Source of the DNA: Zhengitettix transpicula
Taxonomy: Eukaryota; Arthropoda; Insecta; Orthoptera; Tetrigidae
Length of the DNA: 64,000 nucleotides
Direction: 5' to 3'
Assembly: GCA_037074705.1 (NCBI GenBank)
Contig: CM073591.1
Coordinates: 164,080,032 to 164,144,031, forward strand
In this document: piece by piece, positions 48,430 through 60,090 of the stretch
Layout: every line of letters starts with the position of its first letter
How positions within the stretch are numbered: the first letter of the stretch is position 1
Program-made: the position numbers and the translations under genes
The notes under the pieces: generated by a model
Database searches by the model: none
What the model saw: only the letters and a program-made list of their open reading frames with translations
Told to the model about the DNA's origin: nothing

Positions 48430-48680
48430 TCTTCAGGATGTGAGCATGTCAGGTTGAGAAAACACCTCGACAAATTTTCACTCGTTTCGGGTTTCAGATC
48501 GAATCCCAGCATGGGCATGAATGTTTGTGCTCGTTCTGATCACGAAAACTGGTGTAAGGCTGTGGGATAATCGACACTCGTACCAGATGTCACTCCGAAA
48601 TTCAGAATGTGCCATGTAAGATGACAGACTGACAGTTGGCTCGGTAGACCAAGGTACTTAATGAGCTGTCAAAAATGGAG
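48430..48680 (+). mobile_element. Probable decayed tRNA-derived SINE
   Basis: AGATCGAATCC (48496-48506) resembles a B box GGTTCGANTCC, followed by CAGCATGGGCATGAATGTTT, wording common just after the B box in insect SINEs. The A box region is not recognisable. The body to about 48,680 is GC-richer than the flanks. Confidence 0.45.
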
Positions 48681-49159
48681 TAGTCTTTAGAATTTATTTT
48701 AATTTACTGATGAAACTAGTGAATTTTTTATGTTTTAATAATCTCGATTTAAGCCTATGTATGTATTTATTTAAACTAAAAATGGGCCGTTCACACGGTT
48801 GGAGATAAAAGAAATTATAATAAATTAAATTACAATAAATAAATCTAATTATTTTAAATAAGTTCAATTGACGTAAGGAAAGTACTTCAATTATAAAAAT
48901 GTATACATATGATAATATAAATTGAATATTAATTCTGAAACTAACAGTGTATAAATATAAGAATAATATTATACTAGCTTGGAAGAGAAAGAGTTAAAAT
49001 TTTCCCTGAAAATAGAGATTACCTTACTAAGAAGAAAACTTTGTTAACAAATAACTATAGTTCACATTTCCTTTCATTTAGAGGGCTTGCAGGTAAATTG
49101 TTCAGATCTGTAATGTCTTCTTTAGGAAAGAGTATTTTACAACAACGGCTTCATGTTTC
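48681..49159. other. AT-rich stretch, no gene seen
   Basis: Nothing recognisable. Confidence 0.5.
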
Positions 49160-49530
49160 CTGGCATTTACTTTGAAAAAGCGATGAGTCCTCCCGTACGG
49201 AATCGGTTCTTTAATTCTATCACGAATTCACTTCTAATTTTTTTGAACTGCAAAAGCTTTAAAAAAACATCTAGCCTAACTCTTTCCTTCTTGTCTGTAG
49301 CATATCACCCCGTAGAAGCTTTACTTCTTCGCTCCCATGCCATGTACTTAGTATATCTAAGACGATTTGAAGGGTACCTAGTTCTTGCTCATCAGTTATT
49401 TCTCTGTAGATTACACAGTCATCCGCAAAAAGTCGTACCTTTGAATTTATACCATTTAATAAATCGTTAATGAATATTACAAACAATAATGGGTCGATGC
49501 CAGAATATTTACGCGTTCTTGACAATACAA
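49160..49530 (-). pseudogene. LINE reverse transcriptase fragment
   Basis: The minus-strand frame 49271-49525 (84 codons) reads DPLLFVIFINDL (residues 11-22) and KVRLFADDCVIYREI (29-43). These are consecutive conserved blocks of non-LTR reverse transcriptases; FADD at residues 33-36 is the catalytic box with both metal-binding Asp residues kept. DILSTW follows, as in Jockey/CR1-like proteins. The frame then loses similarity and ends. The upstream side breaks at the expected GxPQGS block, which is mutated. The frame opens with TTG, so there is no true start. Only about a tenth of an ORF2 protein is present. Confidence 0.88.
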
Positions 49531-50819
49531 AAACACTTCAATAAATTAAAATTTTCATTATGTTTCCTTGGAAAACAGTAATGAAAATGTATAACAAGAT
49601 CTGTTTTGCGAGTTGAATGCACTATTCGGGATTGTGGGAGTTCTGAGTTCACAGAACGTCGTATCGTTTTATCGGAGATGTTGGGTTCTGTAGAGTGGCG
49701 CCTTTAATTCCTACTCCCACCTTCCCTCTTGTCGTAGACACCACAGCCCTCCAGACGCTCTTCGCTTCGGTGCCAATTGCAATCAGCTCTTCTCCCGCCG
49801 CGTTCCCATAATCGACTCTGGCCATCCGAACACTCCTAGAGAATGCTAACTTTCTTCTTCTCCAATCTTTCCCTCTCCTAAATGTCTCTCTCTCTCTCTC
49901 CTTACTTCTCATTAAATCTTATTTATCGTTGAATATATTATAAAAAATTAACGAATTCATGGAATGAGATACAGTATGTTAAAATAATTCAGGAATCTTA
50001 ATTATTGTAATTAATAAGGCTTCATTTTATAAATTAAAATAATCTAGTAGACCGTATCTAGCAATATGCTGGTACTGTTAAACATAATAAAATATAGTTA
50101 ACAATTTACCACTGAGTTAAATATTTTAAGTATAATTTTTAATTTTTGAGCAATTTTATTGAATTTATATTGTAATTCCTGACTTCACACCCTTTAAGTC
50201 TAGAGTGTTTTTATTTATCTTTATTTTTGGGCCGAAAACATTCCGTATTGAATATTTAGCAATTGAGATACATCCCAGAAGGTCAAGACACGTTCTGGAT
50301 TTAGGGAGGCAAGTGACAAGTGTCGTGTATCTTCTTGATCTTATTCTCCGGTTTCTTAGCCACGTTTGGAAATACATGAAGAAGTGATCCTAGGTTTGTA
50401 TACGAACGTAGCACATGCCTGAATTATTTTTTGTAAACAAGGAACACTTTGATCTTTCCTATTATTAGTTTTATGTGGCTTGCTGGGGCGTTGCTTCTTA
50501 GGTGAGTAATTACTAAGCAAATTACATATTTTTTTTAGATTCCTTTTGTAGTTCTGAATTTATACCGTAACATTGTAAAAAAAATTTAATATTACTTTTA
50601 GTAAAATAATTATTTACCCAATTTACTTGTTAAGAGATCAAAATTGAGTAAATGGATTGTTAATAATATTTCGCCTGCACTCGGACAGGTGAATAACTTA
50701 GAAAGGATTATAATATTAAAAAAAAAAAATTAAACGTACCCTTAAGGGTATTTGTCAAATATTTATTGGAATGAAAGAAAATATTTGCATGCATAAATAC
50801 AAATTATTTGGGTTCCGCT
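49531..50819. other. No recognised gene; short TC microsatellite
   Basis: 49,640-49,910 is GC-richer and ends in a (TC)n run at 49884-49902. The 87-codon minus frame there looks low-complexity. Confidence 0.4.
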
Positions 50820-51260
50820 ATCCGGAGATGGGATCATTTAATCTCAGGGTTTAACTATGGACGGAGATCCCCCTAGGTGCGTCAAGGATTGAGAAACTCT
50901 GCAGTTACGTTTCGTGCATCTATAGCACCGCTACATTCGTGTAGCAGCCAAACTAGTCATCGTCTCTGATCGAGGAGTATCGTCTGTATTTTACGACGAA
51001 ACGTTAAAGAATTATGATATTGACAACACCTTGGCTGTGTGCAAAGTTTTATATCATATTGACCCTTTTGATTGATCTTCCTGAACCACGAAATATAATT
51101 GTTCCAGGCAATTGTCAATTAAGTTTTACGTGTATGGCGTCTCTCCTTCTCACGGGTCCACACCTCGGGTAAACCAGGTGTCTTTCAAGTTCGTGCTTCT
51201 GCCCAGACTCCAGTGAATATCTCAGCAAAACATTAGATCCTGGTCAAGTTCTCAACCCTT
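50820..51260. other. Unassigned GC-richer island
   Basis: Includes ATCCCCCTAGGTGCG and a TTTTACGACGAAACGTT stretch resembling 3' regions of some retroelements. No coding motif. Probably decayed transposon DNA. Confidence 0.25.
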
Positions 51261-54200
51261 AATAATAGCTAATAAAGTTTAATTGAATAAAATATATTGA
51301 GTAATTACTAAATTATCAGACTACAATACATTCATCGGATGTACCCTTTGAAAAATGTGATTTATTTCTCACAATCACATTCGAACTACTACAGACGTAT
51401 ATCCATATACTTTTAACTACGGTTCTCAAACATGTGGTAAATTATTCAATTACATATAATCATCTAGTCAACAATGTCGCATAAAATTCTATAATTTACT
51501 TCCTAATAAGTAGTAATGAATAAATGTATCATATTAATTATTTATATACATTTCTTGTGCAGATAGTACTGAAGCATAACTAGTGAGCATATTGTGGGGT
51601 GGCTATTGATTCAATACACCTGCAGTTTACATACAAAGCATAATGTGTGTCCGTTGCAGTAGGATTATCTCGACCATCATCTGGTATTCCAGGGGAAATT
51701 GGAAGCGATCAGCATTACCCAACCGCAGCGCAATGACATGAAAGCTCTGATTCGAAGTACTTAAAATTTTATAGTTTCTGCTTTTAAAACAGAACAAAGG
51801 TATGTATTTCGTTTTACATAGAATTATATTTTTAGAAGTTTTTAAATAAACAGAATCACATTATGGACTATCAGGATGGCCGTACTTCATGCGGGAATTG
51901 AAAATAAAGTGCACGCCTTTAAGCTTAAATTTAAAAATATATATATTTATATACCGTGGTCTATGAGTAGTACACGGTTCGTGTATATATTTTACCTTTA
52001 CTGTGTTACATACGGTATTAAGTCATTTAATTTATAACGTTTTTACTTATTAACCCATTCTTGACAACAAATATTATGTTAACATGCCAAACATTCACTT
52101 AAAAGAAAACTTTTATAACGTCCACCATTTCGTCTCACGGTGACGCGTGGCATTTTGACAACGCTAAGAGATTTTCAAGGCTATACGGAACAACGAAAGA
52201 AATTTTTTTGAAATTCGTATTACCGTTTTCTTATGAAAATCGACAGTTAGCGTGACAGACTGACAGTAATTAAGATGACATCGGGTTCGGATATAGTAAT
52301 TCATGAAATTTAAATATATACCCTCTACTATAATATTTACAGGCTAACGTATTTTTTTATTTATATACATGTCCGTAATTGAACTACTACAAAGTTTTTT
52401 GGGATACACTAAATAACTTTTTCTTTGTTTATTAGTTGTACTACACTGACTAACTATTCATCTTATTTCAGTGAATACCTATACCCGTTTCAAATAATAT
52501 ATTTGTGTTAATATTGGTTTCTTAATATTTAATAACATTCTAATTATAACACTAGGCATACTGTAGACGTATCTGTTTCCAATAGTCCTTCCATTGCTTA
52601 TTTGCCTATTTAGAGTTTTCTTGAGCTTTACTTTATTGTATTAAGTAATGGAGATAAATCAAGGAAGCATTTGATGACTCCAACAAAGTCGCCAAACAAG
52701 ATACATACGTAACGTTGGAACTTCGGTATATGGGTTTTGGAAACATTTGTTGCTGAATTTTTTTTATGAAATTCGTGAATTTACAGCTGGAAAATTGATC
52801 TTGTATTTTAGGAATGGTTATATACTAACCAAAACATGATTATGATACGTAATTTCTTGAATAAAAGATATGAGTGCAATGAATGTGACCTCCTTTCAAA
52901 TTAAAATTCCGCGTCAATTAATTCACCAAACTTATTTGTCAAAGATTATAATTTACAAATTGACCATGGCCTTATCAGTGAATTTGCAACGTTGTATTTT
53001 ACAAACCCATAAAATGGAGATATTATATATTTGAAAAATATAGGAATTCAGCTAAAGAGAAACTAAAGTTAAAGCTACACAAGCAGGAAATCTGGTAATA
53101 TTGACAAGATTGAAATTAATCGTACAGCGGTGTCAGCATTAAAAGAGTGTCTTCATTAAATAAATACAATTATACATCCAATTATAATAAAGGTAGGTCA
53201 GAATTATCGTTCGCAAAGAAAAAGATGCTACATACATAGATAGTAGCAAAAGAGGTAAAATTATAAATATGTAGCGTGGATTAAGACTTAAATGAAAAAT
53301 ATATATTTCATATTCAGGAAAAATTAACATAGAAACTTTTTAAAATTTTGGGGTTAAGGGGAGAAATTTAAGATATAATTCGACAATTTTTTATGGGAAA
53401 AAAGTCTTCGCGGCATGTGTAAAAGAAGGTCAAATTATACTAATATAGGACAAATTTAAGTCATTAATGACAACATATTAAGTAATCAAAGCGATGATTG
53501 GAGATTATTTCAAGTTATAAGGTGGAAAATGGCAACCAACCAATAATTCGGATCGTGAATCCCAAATTATAAAAATAATGATTCAATTTTAGGCTTATAC
53601 GATTATTAAAATTCACAAGAAATTCCACATTGTTAGCCTTCTTTACATAGTGGTAAAGAATTTAATTGCATGATGGTGATAAGATGTTAAATTTTTTTTC
53701 TGTTTACTGATATATATTTTATTTTGATGAATATAACTTACGTATGCTGTCAATACGATAATAATTGTTGTTAGTGGTTATTACAGGGTGTTTAATTCAG
53801 TGCTTAAGGCGTGCATGCAGTTAGAGGGTCTCAAATTTGCATAATCACTCGGATGAAACGTGATGACTGTATAAAGAGGGAACGGTCTCCGAGAAAGATA
53901 TTCATTAAGATAACATTTAACTCTCGTATTCTCAGATCTTGGGGATAGTCCTGAGAGAGAAATGAGAATAGGGTCAAGGCCAGAGAATTCTTTAAGTAAA
54001 GTTGATATAACAAAAGTAATTGAGGTAATTAAATTGGTTGAATATAATCAAATTTAACAATCGAGAAATAGAATTCGTATTCTGTAATAATTATTATACT
54101 TCGGTCGTTTGTAGTTCATGAGACGACCTTGTATAACATTGTGCGTCAAGTTTGGCATATACTCATATTTCACTAATTCTGTACTTATTAAAATTAACAT

Positions 54201-55569
54201 TGGAAAATATATTTTCCCCTTCTCTGACATTATATTCAATGGAGTTAGATTCAGCAGACTTCAAATACGTTCCTTTGTAATTATGTTTTTTTTTGTATAC
54301 ATCGATTAAATAACAGACTTTTATCGTTACAGTATTCATAACGCAATTTCTCGTACGACTCGATCCATCAAAGCGAACGATATTCGATTTATCCAGAAGA
54401 ACGGAAAAAGTTCTTCTGAGAGGAATCGGTATTTACGGAACCGGAAGGGCGTGATAAACTGGAATTAACTGATGAAATGTCGTTGACAGTAGCTGAAAGG
54501 AAGCCTTCTCAATATCAAGTAAAAGAATTGAGCACGGCTGTTTTTGTACGGATGGAATAAATGTTGCAATATTGTGTACATGCGAATATTTACATTGTAT
54601 GAGCTTAATGCATAAATTCTTTCTATATATGATATTAAACCTCACGTCCCTAAGTACTTCCTAGCTTTGAAAGCACTCGTTAAAATAATATTATTTAAAA
54701 TATCACAAATTTTCACACAACATATTTGTTTTACTGTAGTTATAATAGTAACCAATTATTTATTCTGTTGTTCCTAAGAAAGACAATTTTCGTATTTTTT
54801 AATAATTTAATGATATAGAAATCCAGCAAATGAAATTCAAGAATAAAAAGTTATGTACAATACCAATAAATGTGTTTTAATTTGCCCTATTACTTTACAT
54901 TAGTAATAATAATTTTTATACAGTAAGCAAGAATAAATACCAGAAAAGGTTATAATTTTTCAGTTTTTATATCAAGTTAACATAGTTTTCTTTATTTATA
55001 GCAAATTATTTGTACAAGAAGTCGATAGCTCAAAATAATTCGAGAGACTAAATGATTAATAAGAATCTTCGTGCGCAATTACACTTTACGCATAAAATAT
55101 ATGGCATTTTTAAGAAGATATTGTGATTATGAAAGTAGGATTCCGAACATGTTAAAGTATTTTCACGTGTAAATTTCAAGTGTGTCCCCCTATACGAGTG
55201 GTTTAGGCAACGTATTAAATTAATTGAGCTGGGAACGAAGCTCGTCGCTGCGACCCCAGTGGTCTCCTCATAGTCCAATCAAAAACGACCACGCTGTAAC
55301 TAAATTTAAATGCCAGCTTCTGATTTGAATACCAATCTAAAAAAATCGTATAAACAATCTGGAAATACGATTTATAAGAGCATCGGCGTCTTGATATGTA
55401 TGTATCCTTTCAGGCATTTGTTTAGTAATTATGAATCATAAAACACCAGTTGGTGTAAGCTCAGTAAAGTTATACTAAAGAAGTTTATTATCTTGGTGAA
55501 AAACTAAATGGAAGTTAGTGTCTAATTTCTCTGTTTAACGGCATACAATAGGATTAAACGTATGATTGT
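51261..55569. other. AT-rich stretch, no gene seen
   Basis: Several short open frames without domains. No RNA gene signals. Confidence 0.45.
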
Positions 55570-56313
55570 TGATGGACGGGGTAACATCCGTCTGCTCATA
55601 GGGATATGAGTGGAAGAGGGTGACGCAAAATAATGTGAAAACAACAAAGGCTCGTGTCTATTCCTCGGTTTTAGATCGTATTTTTGTCTCCCTCATGCTA
55701 CCAGGATGTTATTACACTTTCTCAAGTTGCCCGGCGTGTTTCTGACTCTCTTAAGGTACCAGGAGTTTTCTCAAATTTCCTTATGTTGTGGAAATATTTT
55801 TGTAACTTTTTGACGAACTGGACGTATTCTTTTCTTATTCATGATACCGGGCGTATTTATTATTCCCTTAAGGTACCAGGATTTATTCCGACTCCCTTAA
55901 GGTACCATGAGCTTTTTGTACTCCCTTAACAAACAGTGGTACCACCGATGCCGGTTAAGATATCAACAGAGTGTTTAAAGATGCGGAGGAAGTGACATGG
56001 GGCAAGTTCAAAGTGTCCAAAAGCACTGGCAATGTTGTTAATTCTGAGTTTTGGAGTTCGCTGCTATGGATAGTTGCATTCTTCAGACCGGTTAAGATTA
56101 AGTTGACACATATTTATGTCGAATCCATTTGTTTTGTGTCGTTGATATAAACAGTGACGCATATGGATTAAGTTACATGTTCTGTCCCATATGGTATTTA
56201 TTCGGTTGAAAATAATACAATGTTCGAAATCACAAAGAGATTGGTGTCGAATTACTTCATTTTTTCCGGTCTAATATAAATAAATACCCGGGAAACGACA
56301 GTTACTCAGCACA

Positions 56314-56317
<4 letters not shown>
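55570..56317 (+). repeat. R4/R6 repeat, copy 1, interrupted by minisatellite
   Basis: The 5' part (55570-55680) resembles R4. The 3' part (about 55935-56310) aligns with 57730-58015: GTCGAATCCAT, GTGTCGTTGA, AGTGACGC, and TTTTTCCGGTCTAATATAAA then TAAATACCCGGGAAAC. The minisatellite at 55687-55930 sits between the two parts. Class unknown. Confidence 0.55.
55687..55930 (+). repeat. About 29-bp minisatellite, roughly nine units
   Basis: Diverged tandem units of CTCCCTTAAGGTACCAGGAG followed by a T-rich part. The GGTACC-like anchor recurs near 55699, 55728, 55757, 55787, 55817, 55845, 55873 and 55902. The 81-codon open frame across it shows a ten-residue period (SLKVPG recurs) and is explained by the array. 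Confidence 0.8.

Positions 56318-56371
<54 letters not shown>
56318..56371. repeat. (AT)n microsatellite, 27 units, at R2 insertion
   Basis: Longest pure AT tract in the window, directly followed by TGTAATGCC of an R2 element. Confidence 0.97.
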
Positions 56372-56374
<3 letters not shown>

Positions 56375-57368
56375 AATGCCAATTAATTAAGACATTATTT
56401 GATAAATTAAAAAAATAAATTGTTTGAGAAATCTATTCTTGACGGCGGTACAGAACACAGCAACAATGTAGCCAAGTATTGTTTCCTTTGTCGGAAGAAG
56501 TAATGCGCGCTCAAAATTACGAGAGTCCAGTTCACATTATGATATGGTAGAGTTCAGGTCGCAGTTAGCAGGAAAGCTTGGTCACAGGAAGATATTGAGA
56601 AGTTAGAGTTGGCAAGCAGAAACGACAGGAAATGGTCGTATTAAAATAGACGAGATATTCTTTTAAAAAGTAAAGTTAAGTAGAAGCAGTAGGCAATCAG
56701 ACACGACAGAAATTGGTCGTGTTGGAAATAGACAAGACAATTTCAAATATTTAAAGTAAATTTGCAGAGAAACATCGAGAATTACCACTCAACAGCGTTG
56801 ATTGGTCCATGAACATTATGCTCAAGACGAAATATTCACTCGAGCAGAACTACGAAACCTGCTAAGCACAAACAGTCTTGTGAACATAGCCGGGCAGAAT
56901 TAGCTGAAGTCAACCGAGGGAGAGACGAAAAGGAGAATCATCCTGGTTCCTCAGTTTTGATCTAAAAATAGAAATTTTAGAATCTGTGAGTTTTAGAAGC
57001 TGTGTTTCGTCAATTACAAGGTATCCTGGAATGCAGCCGTGAGTAACATAATAAAAACAACTACTTATGTAAACCTGATTAAAAAATAGACGTCAGATTT
57101 CGTTTTCTTCTTTTGATTAAAATTTGTTAATTAGAATCCATCTTTTTAGTTTAACTTCGTTGACAAGTAAATTTCGTCCTAATTAATTGACGAGTAAATC
57201 TTTTCTTTTTTAAATTGGAATTTGTGTTTAAGTTGAGAAATAAAAATGATTCGCCATTATCAAACCCAGTAGAGACCCTGAGATAATTTTGAAATTGTGT
57301 AATTGTGTTTAAATTGATAAAATATTTTGTTTGTTTGTAAATTAAATTCTTTTAATTTGAATATTACA
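56372..57368 (+). mobile_element. R2 LTR-like element 4, no tail
   Basis: 997 bp from TGTAATGCCAATTAATTAAG to GAATATTACA. Shared blocks: ATTGTTTGAGAAATC, GACGGCGGTACAGAACACAG then CAACAATG, GTCAGATTTCGTTTTC (57092), ATCAAACCCAGTAGAGACCC (57260), TTTTGTTTGTTTG near the end. It ends at the body end without the primer-site-like tail and is followed by ATATGTATATGAATATG, a decayed AT tract. Confidence 0.75.
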
Positions 57369-57598
57369 ATATGTATATGAATATGTGCTTGTATGTTCTG
57401 CATGTAAATTTAAGCGCGTGGAGTAAGTTCAGCCCATCGTCATACACATGTTAGTTACAATCCTGGAATAAACTGTGAGGTAGCAGCCTTAGATAGAAAT
57501 ATGTTGCATTAAAATATTGTGTAAACGATAAATATTAGTGTTGAATTAATAGTTTTCGGGATCACATAGTATTCCGCACTCAGTGTAATTAGGGACTA
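57369..57598. other. Spacer, no gene seen
   Basis: Nothing recognisable. Confidence 0.5.
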
Positions 57599-58015
57599 AT
57601 TGTAACCCCTAACGACATGGGAGGGAAGCATCAATAAGTAAAAAGTAGTGGAAGGTTGTGACAAAAATAATGCAAAAAGACTGAGATAGGTGTTTAATCC
57701 ACCGTTGTGTTTGTAAGTTCAATTATGACATTCACCATCCCGGTTAAGTTTAAGTGCAGTATTCATGAGAATTTTGGGATGAGAATGGGAAGTAATGGTC
57801 CAAAATGACCCATACCACAGTCGAATCCATAATTTTCGGTGTCGTTGAGATTAATAGTGACGCTACCGGCGTCGCTTTAGTCATGTATTCATCCCCAGCT
57901 GCTTAGTGAAAAAGAGTTCATTAAAAAATATTCGTATTGAACAAGAGAGTAACTTCAAATTAATTAGTTTTCCGGTGTAATATACATAAATACCAGGGAA
58001 ACACCGAGCAATTGG
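57599..58015 (+). repeat. R4/R6 repeat, copy 2
   Basis: Starts TAACCCCTAACGACATGGGA (R4-like), includes GTTCAATTATGACATTCACC and CCGGTTAAG, then the R6 blocks shared with copy 1. With copy 1 it brackets the R2 element. Confidence 0.55.
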
Positions 58016-58805
58016 CTAATCCCTTATAAATTTCGCCCGACCAACACATCCGACAGAGAAATGAAAAATAGAAACCTGAATCACGCGAAGGGTGTTTACG
58101 TTACATTCCGTGTTCCAATGCGTGCAATCAGCGGTAACTTACAAATTGGCGTGCTAATTCGAATGGCAAAAGTTAATTACATACATCTGGTGACTGCACA
58201 GGCGCGTGAACAGTTCATTACGTCACATAAATTGAAGTATAAAAGTAAATTAATAAACAAATAAAAAATTTTCAGTATTATGACTCGAAAAAAAAGCTCA
58301 GAAATATATACTAATCGAAATACTACTTCTATAAAATTTGAATTCGTTAAGAAAATGTATTCTCAAATGTAATTTTCGTGTACACATTATGAATTATATA
58401 ATTCTATAAGATACCACTAAAAATATTTATGTTCAATATCGAATAAATGCGGTTCTTTCGGAAATACATTGGGCACTGTACTTATCAGTTAAACGTCACT
58501 TATTTTGCGTAATAAAATATTAATTACTCTATAATATTAAGAGAACGACTCGCAAGTCTCAACCTTAAATTTTTGACTGATACTAATCTCTCTTTGTTCT
58601 CAGGACGGTTGACAATTTGGGCTCTTATGGTACAGGAGTAAATTTTACTATTATGCACAACATAGTAAAATATCATTAAACAAAACACTCAAATAGAATT
58701 TATATATTGCAGTAGTCACCACAATAAACGATATTGCACTTAGCACTGAGAAGAAAATTTAATGTTACTGATCATATCTTAAATACAGCATACATACATA
58801 CATAA
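58016..58805. other. AT-rich stretch, no gene seen
   Basis: A 67-codon frame at 58061-58264 has no recognisable domain. A short (CATA)n run lies at 58790-58803. Confidence 0.45.
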
Positions 58806-59030
58806 ATCGTAGAGAAACAGAAACAGCTCTTTCACAAAAAGAGTGGCAGTAACAAGGAAAACGGACTCCGAGAATTGAACATCCAAGCAAAAGAAGTGGC
58901 AGCCTACTTCCTGAAGGCGCGAATCACCGCAATATATTCGAAAATAATGCCGAATTTATGTAATCAAAGCCATTAATTTATTCCTTAATTAAAATTAATA
59001 TAACATTTAAATTCAATTGACTTCTAGAAG
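58806..59030 (+). repeat. R5 repeat, copy 2
   Basis: Diverged partner of 21535-21780, without the (GA)n expansion. Confidence 0.5.
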
Positions 59031-59820
59031 TTGTTATAAATCTCGAGTTTTTACGTCCTATGATAAAGTTAATAATTTACCGGTGGTTCGTACTTTTCAT
59101 AAATAAAGTAGTGTCTTAATTCGTTTGATAAGTAATTTTGAATTGTAATTTTAAAAAAATATAAATGAAAAAATTAATTTTTATATAACTTTTTTATATA
59201 ATAAAATCCACCACATAATGTATGAGAAATAAACTCTTGGTAATTATCTGCGCAGACAATGAAACTTATTTGTCGGTTACTAGTTCAATCAATAACTTAA
59301 AAACTCTGGAAGTTCGTAGAAGACGTATCATCCTTCACCACTGAATAATATGTTTAATTACCTCTCAGAGCAAGGAAATTTTCCAGTACCAGTAGATAGC
59401 ATAAGTGATTTAACCATACATCATCTAACGGATGAAAAGCTGAGATGAAACGATCCTACAAGTGTGTGACGTATAGTGACATCGGAGATTCGATACTGTA
59501 TATTGTAGTAGGAAACAACCATAAATGTCATGTTGCTATTTTTTCACAGGCCTATAAAGACGATTAGGAGATTTGAAGAAGCTCAAAATTTGGAACTCAC
59601 ACGAAAAAGTTCAAAGTTTCTATAATTACAAGCACAGGAACATAGACACTATTGTGTTAAGTACAGAAAAAAGTACACGAAAAAACAAACTGTTGAGAAA
59701 AAAACGACGTGTGAATTTCGTGGCTCCATCAGAAAGGCGTTACCGAACGAATATAGTTTACGTTATTAAATGGCGAACAAAGAGATAGTACCACTAATCT
59801 ATACTACCAAATGTATGGGT
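59031..59820. other. AT-rich stretch, no gene seen
   Basis: A 71-codon Lys/Arg-rich frame (59573-59788) is unassigned. Confidence 0.4.
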
Positions 59821-60090
59821 AAAATCCACTGAAGAGTAGAGCAAATCCCGGCTGTCTCGACACTGACAACTAGAGTTCGCGCCAAATTTCTTCTTGCTCA
59901 CCCAGTTTAATGTCTTTCTGCGCAGGAGCGCTCTATCCGCGTTAGATGGTTGCGCTATATGTGTTTATTCCGCGTTGCCTCCTCTCCCTCATCAATTTGC
60001 GCCACGCGCCATCGATGCTGACGCGTGCTATCGTCTTCTGCCTCCCAATTGAAAGCGAACTTACAGTCTTACAATAGATATATAGAACAC
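59821..60090. promoter_or_regulatory. GC/CpG-richer patch with E2F-like site
   Basis: TTCGCGCCAAA near 59876-59888 fits the E2F consensus. CpGs are frequent to about 60,060 (GCGCAGGAGCGCTC, GACGCGTGC). A 67-codon minus frame crosses it. Could be a promoter or transposon remnant; no adjoining exon is visible. Confidence 0.3.

Noticed and set aside
50940..51010. Second hammerhead-like candidate (CTGATCGAGG...GACGAAAC)
   Set aside because: The CUGANGA core does not fit and stems do not pair convincingly.
55684..55929. 81-codon frame with repeated SLKVPG
   Set aside because: Explained by the ~29-bp minisatellite; the ten-residue period follows the array.
59573..59788. 71-codon Lys/Arg-rich frame as a small basic protein
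   Set aside because: Composition follows A-rich DNA; no domain and no supporting context.
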